Below, piece after piece: positions 10,687 to 22,283 of a DNA stretch of 64,000 nucleotides. The stretch spans positions 109,818-173,817 of the forward strand of contig WIXG01000154.1 of assembly GCA_009869945.1 (NCBI GenBank). Reading direction: 5' to 3'. Origin of the DNA: Mesaphorura yosii. Lineage: Eukaryota > Arthropoda > Collembola > Poduromorpha > Tullbergiidae. Position 1 is the stretch's first letter; the number at the start of each line of letters is the position of its first letter. The position numbers and the translations under genes were made by a program. The notes beneath the pieces were generated by a model. It saw only the letters and a list, made by a program, of their open reading frames with translations, had not been told where the DNA came from and made no database searches.

Positions 10687-12286
10687 ATGGTGGAAGCACA
10701 TTCACATTCGAGGAGGAAAAGCCATGCTCCAATTCCAAGTAAGTTACAGGGCTCAGACTCTTAAATTCTGATTTCATTTGGCATGTTGCATGCAATGATT
10801 GATTGATTTTGTCTGCAGAAGGCCGCGGTTACCGCCACAAAATGGTGTACATGTTTTTCACGACCTGCCTGGTCTCGTACTGCCTTCGCTTCAACCTTTC
10901 GATGGCGATGCTGGGAATGGTCAGCCGTTCGAGCAGCAGCGGGAATGGCAATGTCAATCGCACCAACTACACGTGCCCCAACTTGCTGCCCGCTAACAGC
11001 TCCGAGGTGGACACGACGGATGGGGAATTTGAATGGAGCGCTCGTACACAGGCAATGATATCCTCGGCTTTCTTCGTGGGCTACTTCGTGACATCAGTTC
11101 CTGGGGGCGTAGCGGCCCAGCAATACGGAGGCAAATGGGTTGTCGCGGGCGGGCTGATGGCGACCGCCGTCCTGGCACTCGCCATTCCCTTCGCTGCCCG
11201 TACCCATGAATGGGCTCTGATTGGGGTCCGCTTCTTGCAAGGGCTCAGCGAAGGCGTGCTTGCCCCAGCGATGCACGTGATGCTTGCGCGGTGGTGTCCG
11301 CCGCTCGAACGAAGTGAAATGGCATCGACTGCGTTCGCGGGAAGTCCGGCCGGTGCAATCCTCGCCATGCTCCTTTCTGGTCTCATGATTTACTCGCGTG
11401 ACATGGACGCTTGGCCGGAAATCTTTTATATTTCCGGCTCTCTGGGGGTTGTCTGGTGCGTCTTCTGGACGCTGTTCGCATACGAGCAGCCTTGCGACAA
11501 TCCGGACATGAATGCCGCTGAGAAGGAATACATTCGAGCCGCCATTGGAGACCAAGTGCGCGTGCGCCGAGAATATCGGCCAGTGCCTTGGAACGGGATT
11601 CTAAAGTCCAAGGCTGCATGGGCAGTCGTCATCGCCCAGGGCGGGAACGGAATCGGAAACTTTACTTTCATGGGCGCGCTCCCAACGTACCTCAGCAAAG
11701 TACTGCATTACGACATCAAGCTGGTAAGGAGTAACGCAGTAACGACAACTGATAAGGGCGCTGGCGCTGGTACAGTTGCATAATTTTCTATCTACTTGGC
11801 AAACAGAATAGTTGGCTCTCCGGCTTGCCGTATGCGGGCATGCTCCTCGTGATGATAATCAATGGCAAGCTCGCCAGCTGGCTCGTGTCTTCCCGCGCCG
11901 CCACAACGCTTCGAGTGCGCCAAGTTTCCAACACCATCGGTCACTGGCTGGCGGCCGTAGCATTCCTGGCCCTCGTTTTCATCGATTGCAATCGAGAGCT
12001 CGCGGTCACTTTGATCTTTGTCGCAATTTCAGTTGGCGGATCCGCGCCAGTCGGCTTCTTCGTCAACAGCCTCGATATTGCGCCACAACAAGCTGGAGTG
12101 CTGCTGGGGATCGGAAATCTGCTTCCAAGTGCCGTGCTCGTCGTCACGCCGCACCTGATTCCACTGATCGGTAATCATCTCCACTGGCGGCTGCTTTTCG
12201 GTACCGCGGCGGCCGTACTGTTTACCGATAACGTGTTGTACTTGGCTCTCGCGTCGGACAAAGAACAGGATTTTAATCGGAAATAA
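10687..12286 (+). CDS. SLC17-family major facilitator (anion/phosphate cotransporter-like)
   Basis: Three exons (10687-10738, 10819-11723, 11807-12286), 478 aa. The first exon supplies 17 codons after an ATG that directly follows an in-frame stop. About twelve membrane helices are visible. SLC17 hallmarks are the RFNLSMAMLGM first helix, a glycosylatable loop (NRTNYTC), and the helix-4/5 block FLQGLSEGVLAPAM with WCPPLERS. The family comprises sialin, vesicular glutamate/nucleotide carriers and insect inorganic-phosphate cotransporters; which substrate applies here cannot be read from sequence. Length is typical. AATAAA overlaps the stop codon, so the 3' UTR is short. It converges on the SLC22-like gene only 47 bp away. 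Confidence 0.85.
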
Positions 12287-12287
12287 A
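12282..12287 (+). promoter_or_regulatory. Polyadenylation signal overlapping the SLC17-like stop codon
   Basis: AATAAA includes the TAA stop of the SLC17-like gene. The opposite-strand SLC22-like gene ends at 12334, so the two transcripts probably overlap at their 3' ends. Confidence 0.4.
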
Positions 12288-12333
12288 TTAAACACCTAAT
12301 AATAACAATTAACACTGTTCAAATTGGCTATGG

Positions 12334-14943
12334 CTATTGTGTATATCTCTGCTGAGGGTGGCGCCAGATCGGTTCCTTGTGCCCTCCTCCGGGAATCAGC
12401 CGAATCGTTTCCATCGGCGTGGCCCTCGAGCCTCTGGAGCCGCTCGACCCCGATAGGATACTCGATCGATAAGTTTCACCTCGAATCGATGCTCGCATTC
12501 GGTTCCTCAGTTGCACCGGTGTAGGTTCTTCCATCAACGCAGAGGGCTCGGGCTCGGGCTTGGTTTTGGCGCAGATAGGGCAGTTCCAGAAGCTCTGATC
12601 CTTGCCGAATACTTCTCCATCCTCCAGCGTGTTGGGTAGGTCTTCACCAAGGGACTCTGGCAAGAATAGCGAGAGAACACCTCCGGTGATGGCGCTGACA
12701 CCAAGAATCATGCCTGCGAGCACGGGATTGGTGCGCCCTAACGAAGAGATGAACGGCGATACGATGGAGGCAACGTTACCCATTATGTGAATCGTGTTTA
12801 CGCCCTGAGCCCGAATGACGGTCGGCAAAAGCTCGGCGGCGTACTGCAGGCCGATGTTGAGTGCGACGTTGACCCAAAAACGGGAAATGAGCGCCATGGC
12901 TAGCGCGAGAGTCGTCACTGCAGCGAAAAGCAAGTGAAAACAGAAACTGGACACACCTACTTAAGAATTTAGCTTACTGTTAACTGGAACCACAGCCGAG
13001 GCGACGCTGAACACGCCGGAGAGCGTTAGAGAGAAGAACGCGAGCCAGCGCCTCCCAAATCGGTCCAGTGTGAGGATGAGAAGCATGTCAGCCGGGAATT
13101 CGGTGCTGGACGCGACGGTGAAGAGGATGAACGTGTCCTCGCCCAGGTTCAGGATATTCCTCGAGTGGCCATTGTACACGAGTGCGATGAGGCTCCAAAT
13201 CAGAGCCAGTAGGACAAAGTTCTTTGCAATACGCGGCTTGCGAAGTGCATCCATAAACGTCGGCTGCTTCTCTTTCTTGGCTTCCTCGTAAATGGCAATC
13301 GCCGTCTCCTCAAACTCGGCAAAGATGGCCGGGTCCACGTCGCGTTTGTTGACGCGGGCGAAACTGCGGAGAATCCGAGTCGCTTCTTTAATCCGGCCCT
13401 GCGAGATGAGCCAGCGGGCGCTCTCTGGCACGACGAAGATGACGACGATCGCGAAGAGCATCGGGAGGCTGATGGCCAGGGTGAACCAGCGCCAGTCGGC
13501 AATCGCGACGGCAAGCCACGGAAGGACGAGAGTGCCCATCGTGTAAAAGACGGCGATCGAGAGATTGGCAGCGATTGTCCGGTACGTTGGGCCAACATAT
13601 TCAAGAACTGCAATCATCAAGATCAGGTTAATTAATCCAATGCATATGCCAATTTTCAATGGCAGCTTACCCAGCACGTAAATCATCGTAAAGCAATTAT
13701 CGAAGCCCATGCCGCATATGAAGCGGAAGATGCAGAAGACGACGTAGTTATGGTAGAACACTGCAGACAGCGATCCGCCGATGCAGCCGAGGATGTTGGC
13801 CGCCACGAGCGCGGGAAGACGACCACGGCTGTCCGCAATGTACCCGATTCCAACCCCGCCCACGATCGATCCCAGGAAGAAGATGGCCGAGGCAAGCGTG
13901 TCAAGCGTGATCCAGCTCTGCGGGCTACACCACCAGCCAACTTCAGAGACGATTGTTGGGTAGCGGAGATCGGTCGGATTGTGCGCCCACGCGGAGCAAG
14001 CACGAAGTTGCCCGTTCCAGCGTGCGGTGAGGTTCTCGGCGTTGATCCGCACGTTGTTTGGCAGGGTCGTGTTCGTGATGCAGAGGTTGCCGGTCTCGGG
14101 ATTGGCTCTACACTCCCGTTGTTGGCTCTGGGTTGGATTTACGGATGTGGAAGGTCCTTGCAAGGCAAGGTTGCAAGTGCTTCGACGTCCAGCAGCAGTG
14201 CCTGCTGGAGTTGGACTTGGACTTGAGCTCGGTCTTCGTGTGGGTCCGCCTCGCGGATTGTTTGGAACTGGAGAAGGTGCCGCTGTTGGCGGCGGCGGAC
14301 GCCGTGGCTGAGGTTGTTGAGGAGGCAAAGTTGTTCTTGATTCTTTTCGTGGAGGTTCAGTTGTTGTTGGTCTTCTAGTAGACGTAGTAAAGCCCCAGCC
14401 ACCGCTTTCCCAGCCACCGCCGCCCCATCCAGGCGTTGGAAAGCTTGGAGGTCCCTCTCCTGGTTTCTGCCACCATCGTTCGTCCCATTGTCTCTTTCGT
14501 CTTCGCTTCCCCGTGCTCGCGCCTTCTTCCAATTCTACAGTCAGGCACGTGCGATCTGCAGCATTGTATTCACAAGCAAATCTTGAAGGGTCCTGGCCTT
14601 GGTTTTGGCGGCACGCAGCACAGTTACTCCCCGCCTCGCTGACGATGGCCTCAATTTCCTCCTCATTCACACTGTACGTCTGGCAGGGGTCGTAGGCTCC
14701 GTTGAGGAAGGGCACGGTGAGATTCTGTGCCTGTTCCCTCCGAAGCCCGGTGAAGTTGAGGCAGCGGTCCTCGCACCAGTACACTCGCGGGGACAGGAAA
14801 ATGAACACCTGTCCGAAGAGAAGCCATGTCACGAAGAAGCAGAAGGGTGCCTGCACCATGAAGAGAATCTTCTGGTAGAGCCCAAATTCGCCCACGTGAA
14901 TGAGCATCGAGTCAAAATCAATCATTTTGAATTCCGGAGCCAA
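12334..14943 (-). CDS. SLC22-like organic cation/carcinine-type transporter with enlarged extracellular loop
   Basis: Three exons (14943-13671, 13607-12978, 12917-12334), 828 aa. The N-terminus (FDSMLIHVGEFGLYQKILF) is the SLC22 start motif and a helix follows at about 25-50. The first extracellular loop runs to about residue 340 and holds many cysteines, a polybasic RRRKR site at 147-151, and a Pro/Thr/Gly-rich stretch at about 158-255. Eleven further helices follow, with SLC22 blocks (GYIADSRGRLPAL, FRFICGMGFDN, VPESARWLISQGR, LDRFGRRW). SLC22 proteins move organic cations, anions or carnitine-like zwitterions at the plasma membrane; insect carcinine transporters are the nearest type I can suggest. 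Intron 13608-13670 is 63 bp, a multiple of three, with no stop. An alternative start lies at residue 7. Confidence 0.85.
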
Positions 14944-15813
14944 GTCTTAAACTTTTAACACCGTTCGATCGCTGAACGAATTGCAATTTAACACTGCGAA
15001 TTCAATTAATGCTAAAATCAATTAAAACTGTGTAACAATTTAGTGGAAGTGAATAGGAAAATGTTGGTCCGAAATGTCCGGAAATAAGTTTCCAGCAATG
15101 AAACGACGTGCTGACCACAAATTTCCCTGCTTCATTCGTGAATCATTGTCAATGAATTAAAAGTAGCATTTGTTAATACCAAAATGAGTGCTTCGAGTGA
15201 TTAATGGTGCACCTAGGCTCCATGTGACCTGCTCCTGTTTCTTTTCTTGCATCACGTACTCGTATGAACGACGATGGCATGACGTAAATATGCCACCCAC
15301 ACAAACATTACGACAGAGTACGACCTGGTTCGCTGCTGTCTTCGACTTTCGCCATGCCAGAACGCCGAAACATCAGAACTTGAGCCAAGGAGGGTTGAGA
15401 AAGCGAAAGACAGGCAGTGTTACGTGTAAATGATTGCTGTTTACCGTTCGTGTTCGTTCTCGTCGACGTTCTTGATCTGATAAGTGGAATTCTATAAATA
15501 ATCCGTGTCGAATGACTCAGGTAGCAGAAACCACATGCCATGCCATGCCATAAGCCATTATCCAATGCTAAATGGCGTAGCATGACTGGCCTGCATCCGT
15601 GTAGTGTATCGATGCACAACTTATTTTAAGATTCCAATCTCCGATGAGACGAGAGATGATCTTGAGATCGCATTCCTCTTCCTCCGCCTGCGACAGCGAC
15701 TGCATCCTGCTTGCGCACAAATCCCAATTACCAGTTCGTCATTTCTCTTCGCAGTCTGACACTTTTCACGGCAGGTCGAAGTAGAAAATCACGACTCGCA
15801 ACTCGACGCAGTC
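14944..15813. other. Intergenic between divergent genes
   Basis: Divergent promoter region of the SLC22-like gene and the unknown gene at 15814. No clear core promoter motif or coding exon was seen. Confidence 0.5.
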
Positions 15814-16933
15814 ATGGCGTCCGAATTCACACGCAAAAGCATTCTCAACGAGTGCCTGTACAATGGACTCTACGCCCCAGGGGCCGAATCCACCCCACAA
15901 ATCTACAGCCCGTCCGCCAGCTTCCTGACCTCCAAGACACGAATGGCCGATCAGCAAAATGTGAGCCTTTCTTACTGTCACTTAAGCAAGTTTTCCAGAG
16001 AGGAGATTGTTTGGATTGGTTGATTTGCTTTGTTTCCAGGCGCTGAATTACGAACGAATCATGCAGCGCATTCGTGCTGGCGAGCGGCGGTTGCCGTGCA
16101 GTCGCCAGCAGGCTCAGGCTCAGACTGGCCCAGCAAGCCTTGGCGTTGGCGTTTCTCCATCTGGACTCCAGTCGGACGGTCTCCAGCTGCAGGTGACGGA
16201 CCCCACACGAAGAGCGCACAGTCTGAGCCCAAACGCGCTCCTCTTTCAACAGCTCGGAGTGGATTGTGGAACGGGCTCTGGTTCTGGCACTAGCACACCA
16301 AATTTAACTCAGAACGGGTATTGTCCTTATCCTTCAGCCACCACAGTTGCGCTTGCGACCGCGGGGCCAACGCCCGCTTACTCAAACCTGCACTCAAGGC
16401 ACCAGGAATTCTTGCGCAGACGAAGACAGGACAATGCTCTGTTGAGTTTGGGGTTGGAGTCGACAACGCCGACGCTACAGGCATCGACTCAGAGTCGAGA
16501 TCAAGATCCTTCCCTTTACTCGCAGCCACAACTGCAAGGGCAGCTGCCAATTGCAGTTGCAGATGCGGACGGTTTTGGTACCGGTGCCGTTGTCGACATG
16601 AACATGAACCCAGCCGTTGCCCCGTACGCGTACACCACCGGCGCAGTTGCACGCCCAACGTACTCCGTCCGAAGCGTGCCGGTGCGCAACATTGAAGACG
16701 TGAGGGAAATGATCGGCATGCGAAGGCAGTACTTCAGAGACCGATTTCTTGGACACAAGGATGGAGAAGGCGAAGGAGAAGGTGAAGGCGAGCAGGGACA
16801 GAACTCACAGAATCAAGAGCAGGGAGAAGAAAACGCTGAGTGTCACGCTAAGGGCGATGGCCCAGTACAACAAGAAATGGTGACTGAGTCGGTGTCGTCA
16901 GTTGAAGCCCCGCCAGGACCACAAATTGACTGA
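15814..16933 (+). CDS. Unrecognised protein, low-complexity, with acidic GE repeat
   Basis: Two exons (15814-15960, 16040-16933) give 346 aa and splice in frame. I do not recognise the family. The N-terminal 70 residues (SILNECLYNGLYAP, then ALNYERIMQRIRAGERRLP) and a C-terminal block (RNIEDVREMIGMRRQYFRDRF) look structured, probably helical. Between them lies a Gln/Gly/Ser/Thr-rich, probably disordered region. After the second block comes a run of alternating Gly-Glu (GEGEGEGEGE) and an acidic, Gln-rich tail. There is no signal peptide or membrane segment, so a nuclear or cytosolic protein is likeliest. AATAAA at 17003-17008 marks the 3' end. Confidence 0.7.
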
Positions 16934-17002
16934 AACCAGCTGATTGGAGCAGCGTGGAAAGGTACTGCACGCTTAATAGCTTGTGATTCGTGATTATGGA
17001 CA

Positions 17003-17008
17003 AATAAA
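17003..17008 (+). promoter_or_regulatory. Polyadenylation signal AATAAA
   Basis: Lies 70 bp after the stop of the gene ending at 16933 and about 58 bp before the convergent GRHPR copy, so the two genes are tightly packed tail to tail. Confidence 0.5.
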
Positions 17009-17065
17009 TTGCTACTTCGCTTTATTATTGCTTACTCCTGAACTTGAATTTACATTCACTCGGTG

Positions 17066-18189
17066 TTAACAAACTTGTGCTTCCATTTCCTGGCCCGTCA
17101 AAGCAGCGATAATGTTCCTGGACGTCATTGTCGCCATCGCCGTGCGAGTTTCGAGCTCAGCGCTTCCCATGTGTGGAATCAGCACTGAAATCGAATCGAA
17201 GTTAGCACCAGAGTACAAGTCAATCATTCTATTATTCTTCATGCTTTCTGAATGCAATTACCACAGTTCTCCAGTTTCGTCAGCTCGTGATCGGGCGGCA
17301 ACGGTTCAGGCGTCATAACGTCCAGTCCCGCTGCTCGAATTTGGCCCGATTTGAGCGCCTGGACCAAATCTGGCTGATTGACGAGCTCGCCGCGGCTCGT
17401 GTTGACGAGAATGGCGGTTGGCTTCATGCGAGCGAACGCGGCCGCATTAAAAATCCCACGAGTCTGTTGATTCAGTGATGCAATCACGATGATGTAGTCT
17501 GAGTCGGACAACAGCCGGTCAAACGGGACGAATTCGGCGGCAGGCACTTCCGGATGCGGGCTCCTTGACGTGTAGATGAATTTGCGGACCCCGAACGGTG
17601 TCATAAGTGCAAGAATGGCTTGAGCGATGCGCCCAAATCCGAAGAGGCCAACCGTGGAGCCTTTCAGCCCCGTTCCACACATCCACGTCGGAGTCCAGGT
17701 CCACTCTCCCTTGACAAGAGCGCGGTTGCCCTCGAACAGGCGACGAGACGTGGCGAGGAGGATAGCGACGGTCATTTCAGCGACCGTGTCCGTCAGTACG
17801 TTTGGCGTGTTGCCAACTTTTACTCCATATCGTTTCGCGGCAGCGATATCAATGTGATCGTAGCCCACCGACGCATTTCCAATCACCCGGAGGTCGGGAC
17901 CGGCTGACTGCAGAAGTTCGTCGTCGACGCGGATTCCCGACTGGGCGGAGCAGAAAATGGCGTGCACGCCGCGTACTCGGGTCAGGGACTCAGGGCGAGG
18001 GACAGCGCCGGAGCGGTTCCAAATGTCGAGTTCACAACTGCAAAATAAGTAAGCAAATCCTAAGGTCTCAAATCTAAAAGTCTTGCCAATGCACTACACG
18101 TTGAAGAGCTCTTACCCTGCAGCCGCCAAGAGGTCCAACGCCTTTTGCGGGACGCCGTGCAGCCCCACGAAAACTTTAAATCGAGGCAT
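17066..18189 (-). CDS. GRHPR: Glyoxylate/hydroxypyruvate reductase, copy 1
   Basis: Three exons (18189-18116, 18037-17262, 17184-17066), 322 aa, close to the 328 aa of human GRHPR. The protein is a D-isomer 2-hydroxyacid dehydrogenase reducing glyoxylate to glycolate and hydroxypyruvate to D-glycerate with NADPH. Visible landmarks: TPNVLTDTVAEMTVAILLATSRRLFEG, split here by length only, the dinucleotide loop VGLFGFGRIAQAI (the third Gly of GxGxxG is Ala), the catalytic Arg in NTSRGE, the following Glu in MTPEPLPPDH, and the catalytic His in IPHMGSAE. Exon-intron structure is identical to that of the neighbouring copy, so the pair arose by tandem duplication. Confidence 0.92.
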
Positions 18190-18479
18190 TCTGAACGGCT
18201 CCAGCAAAATCGAGCAACCTGTCAACACGTGCTGTGTAATGCTTTTACTTTTGAAATTGACTTTTCTGATTAGTATTTGTACTTTGCGCTCTGAGCTTAG
18301 ACTCACTGAAGAGCAGGCTAGACGAGTTACGTAACATTCAAGTGTGATTTCATCTCTGCCGACTTGTGTGCGGCTCCGGCTTTATTTAACTGTATTTGGC
18401 ATTTGGTCTGGTCATGAATAATAACTAGAATGTATAGTTAATAATTACAGTAATCTTGTAGTGAAGTAAATATCAAGTG

Positions 18480-19595
18480 TTAGCAGACTGTAGCCTCCAT
18501 CTCCTTGCCTTGCAGCGCTAGAAGAATGTTCCTGGACGTCATCGTGCACATTCCGATCCGCGTCTCGATCTCGGCGCTCCCCAAATGCGGAATGAGAACT
18601 GAAACAAACAAATGATACTACAGCCTTTTCTCGTTTCAACTGCCGTACAATTTGACTGCCAATTCGTTCTTACCACAATTGTCTAATTTTGTCAGCTCGT
18701 GGTCAGGCGGCAGTGGCTCCGGGGTCATGACGTCCAGCCCCGCGGCCCGAATCTGTCCCGACTTGAGGGCTTGGACCAAGTCCTGCTGGTTAATAAGATC
18801 TCCTCGACTCGTATTGACGAGAATGGCGCTCTTCTTCATCTTCTCAAACGCCCTCGAGTTAAAAATGCCGCGAGTCTGGTCGTTGCTTGCCGCAATCACA
18901 ATCAGGAAGTCAGACTCGGCGAGGAGACGGTCGAAGGACACGAATTCTGCTGTGTCCACTTCCGGATGAGGGCTCCTTGAATTGTAAATGAATTTCCGCA
19001 CTCCGAACGGGATGAGACGGGCCACAATCGCTTGGGCGATGCGCCCGAATCCAAACAGACCAACAGTCGAGTTCTTGACTCCCCATCCGCAAAGCCACGT
19101 CGGTGTCCAGGCCCACTTTCCTTCCAAGAGAGCACGGTTGCCCTCAAACAGCCTGCGTGATGTCGCTAACAGGATTGCAATTGTCAAATCAGCCACCGCG
19201 TCGGTAAGCACGTTTGGAGTGTTGCCAATTCGGACGTTGTGACGTTTCGCGGCCTCAACGTCCACATGGTCGTATCCAACCGAACAAGTTCCGATCACCT
19301 TCAAGTTTGGACCGGCGGCCTGCAGTAGCTCTTCGTCGACTTTGATTGACGGTGAAGCACAGAAGACTGCGTCGACCCCAGACACCAGTCGCAGGAGATC
19401 AGGACGCGTAATGATGGCGGGTTTGTCCCAAATTAGCAGTTCACATCTGTGAGGAATTGCAATTACAATACAAACATCTCCAGCGATTTAATGACGACGG
19501 CGAATTCCTTACCCTGCATTAGTCAAGATGTCAAGAGCCTCATGGGGCAGGTCTCCACGGGACACGAGGACTTTGGGGCGTTTGGAACCGAACAT
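18480..19595 (-). CDS. GRHPR: Glyoxylate/hydroxypyruvate reductase, copy 2
   Basis: Three exons (19595-19513, 19446-18674, 18598-18480), 324 aa. Intron positions and phases match copy 1 exactly and the last exon has the same length (119 nt). The first exon is three codons longer and the second one codon shorter. The same landmarks are present: VGLFGFGRIAQAI with Ala in the third glycine position, NTSRGD with the catalytic Arg, MTPEPLPPDHEL, and IPHLGSAE with the catalytic His. Most differences from copy 1 lie in the N-terminal substrate half (for example CELLIWDKPAIITRPDLL). Both copies look intact and presumably active. Confidence 0.92.
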
Positions 19596-20407
19596 TCTGT
19601 CTGCCGAATCTGGACGGGAAGCTGAAGAATAAATGAAATGGGTCTTGACCTGTCCGGCTATAAATGAAACTTCATTGTCGACACCACGAATGTTATCTGC
19701 ACCTGCACGCCTGCCTCTCGCTTATGTAATCAGCTGTACTCACTTCTATCCAATACAATGCAGTCAGCAGAGAGCACTTGTTGCTTGCACTCTCTTCCAG
19801 CGTCAACTTCTATTATGGTCTGTGCTGCGCATTGTGGATGCGGTTGTTGATGTGATTTGATTGTGATTTATGCGCATCTCCAGTGTTGTGTTTACAACTT
19901 CCAGGCCACACGCATGTGCAAAGTTGCAAAGGTACCTCGTTCGTTCTTCTATCGCCTGTGTCCCTTGTCCATTGCCCTGCGAGCAGTGACCACGTGCTTG
20001 TGTTCGAAGTTCTGGAATTTAGATCGGGCTAACAGTGGTGCGAGCCTTCGCACTCGCACTTTTCACCTTGCATGCATGCTGCTGCAGCTGCCATTGCCAT
20101 TTTCTGGTACTTCACAGTTCACAAAGTTCACACTCTCGTAACTCGTTCGATTTGAACAATTCAATTCACTTTCAAAAAGCGTGCCTTGGCCGCTTGGGCA
20201 CGCTCATCGGCAGCGTCCGTAGCGTGCTTTCTATTCTTCGCGTGGTGATAATCTCTCTTATCAGTTTCTTCGTCACTTGGTTCATATCACCTTCAAAGCT
20301 AACGCTTGTTCAACAATATCCCACAATTGGCCGACTACTTCTCATGGTGAGATGCAAGCGCCTTGCTGTTGTGACCAGACCGCATAAGAAACACAATCTC
20401 AATCTCA
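19596..20407. other. Intergenic between GRHPR copy 2 and the two-finger gene
   Basis: Divergent promoter region. Long + strand frames at 20035-20424 and nearby carry no domain and end near the start of the next gene; they are read as untranslated sequence. Confidence 0.5.
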
Positions 20408-21351
20408 ATGATCTTCGAAAATGATTCAGGTAAGTGTTACTTAATTCCTATGAAGGGGTTGGTCAGGTCGGAGAAAGTTAATTAATACTGTTATTCATTG
20501 ATGTAGTATGCACAGAAGAGCCGCAAAGATTCGCCTTGGATTTGTCGTTACGAAAGCCAGAGCCAAGTCCCATCTCAGCATCCGTTGCAGTTCAAACTGA
20601 CCCACCATCTTTGGATTCGGATGATCATAAAGTTGAGTTGGAATCGACAAAATCCATGGTGCATGACTGCCAATCACTGGTTAATGTAATCACTACGCAA
20701 ATTGAGACTGACCTGGCAGCATCTGAAGAGGAGTCTATCAAACCAGAAGATGCGATAGAATTGGATCGAGCTGAACTTTCTCACGAATGGCAAGACCATC
20801 CAGTGCCTGTCATTGATCTGCCACAGCAAAGTACAAGTACTATCTCCCCCGACTCGGACCCACCGAATGCGAATGCAAGAATTCCTTCTCTGCCACCTGC
20901 GCCTACGCTGCCATTAGCAATCTGCAACGTGAATGTCGACATCAACCGTACCAAAACTCAAGCCCAATCGAACTCAAACTCCACTGCAACCGTAACTGCA
21001 ACTGCCAACATCTGTGACTCTCGTCGCGCTCAATGGTGCCAAATATGTGGTAAGGTTCTGGCGCACCTCAGCAGCCTGTACAGACACCACCGACTTGCTC
21101 ACAATAAGAATAAGCACACTCAGGCCAGTCAAAGGGTCAAAGACACCAAAAACGGCAAGACTGGCTACAGCTACTTGAAGAAGGGACTGACGATGATGAC
21201 ACTGGAAGATGACGGTAAGCCAACCGTTGCTTGCAACCTGTGTGGGGAGAGCATGTCCAACCTGGCAGATCTCCGACGCCACAAGCTAACGGTGCACAAA
21301 CTGGGAACGCCTGCGTACGCGTACGACTACGGATCACTAATCGATAATTAG
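20408..21351 (+). CDS. Small C2H2 zinc-finger protein with a CtBP-like motif
   Basis: Two exons (20408-20429, 20507-21351), 288 aa. The first exon encodes only MIFENDS plus one base. The N-terminus contains ALDLSLRKPEP, close to the PxDLS motif by which transcription factors bind the corepressor CtBP; the Pro is Ala here. The middle is acidic and Pro/Ser/Thr-rich. Two C2H2 fingers sit at the C-terminus: CQICGKVLAHLSSLYRHHRL with a final His, and CNLCGESMSNLADLRRHK with a final His. The paired spacing resembles the fingers of insect BTB/zinc-finger factors, but no BTB domain is seen. A nuclear DNA-binding regulator is the likely role. AATAAA at 21625-21630 ends the transcript. Confidence 0.8.
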
Positions 21352-21624
21352 ATGCAATTGTTAAAATGCAAATTTTCATTTGTGTCTTGTTCGTGAAAAA
21401 TGGAGAGGAAGGCAAGAGTCAAAAGGGATTTGTGGTCAATTGAGGCAGAGCTTTAAAAGGTGTTAAAAGCATTAACTTTACTTGGAAGCGTGTCCGCAGA
21501 AAAACTCCACCAGATTCGGACTCAGCATTGTTGAATTAGTCTAGGAACACTGGTTTCGGATATTTTCGGAGAAGACCTTAAATTAAAGCCTAGCCCTAAA
21601 TTGTACCAAGTTTAAGTACAGATC

Positions 21625-21630
21625 AATAAA
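21625..21630 (+). promoter_or_regulatory. Polyadenylation signal AATAAA
   Basis: Follows the two-finger gene by 274 bp. The remaining stretch 21631-22283 holds no gene. TATAAAG near 22010, about 270 bp before the phosphatase start, could be that gene's TATA box. Confidence 0.4.
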
Positions 21631-22283
21631 AATCAGTTTTTTAATTTGAAAATGTCATTAAAAGTCGTACGATGTGTTTAGTTACAAGAATTGAACCAAT
21701 TTACTGATCATAAACGGTCGTATAACTTTAACCCCAAAAACATTATCGTTATGTGTCAAACAGAATTTATTGCAATGACTCAAGTCCAAATTCAAGATTG
21801 TAATTCATTCATTCTGCTGGCAGACAATAAATTCAAGAGCACACATTCTTGCGCGGTCTTATTGAATACTAACTGAATAAACTGAATCGATCATTTTTCT
21901 TTGGGACTTCTGCCTCTCAGGATTTCCTTACCTGAAGTTCGATCCATTAGACTTGCAGCCTGTGCTTGAAACACGTGAACTATCGACGTATACTTGTATT
22001 GGCCAAATATAAAGCGAACGTGCAAATCTTGTATGGGTTTTGCAATGTGAGTAAACTTTCGTTATCAATACGTTTTACTATGCTGTATGCAGATTTATTG
22101 TTGTGTAATCTACGTCCGCTCATTCTGCAAAAAATGACTCATTCATTCATCAGCCCAGGTGCTTCATATTCGCGATCAGTTGACATCATTCAGTTCTGTT
22201 CTTTTGCTCTTCACAACTGCATTTCCCGGCAGCACCGTGCTGTATCGTTGTTCTAATAAATTGTTGAAGAAAATTAACGTTAA

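Noticed and set aside
13750-14642. Several long + strand frames opposite the SLC22-like gene
   Set aside because: Shadows of the GC-rich coding sequence on the other strand; no independent domain or start context.
12961-14943. The SLC22-like frame read as one uninterrupted exon
   Set aside because: It contains a 63 bp GT-AG intron whose removal restores the family sequence, and its 3' end reads past a donor site into a stop.
20035-20424. 129-codon + strand frame before the two-finger gene
   Set aside because: It overlaps the first coding exon of that gene in another frame and has no domain; read as 5' untranslated sequence.
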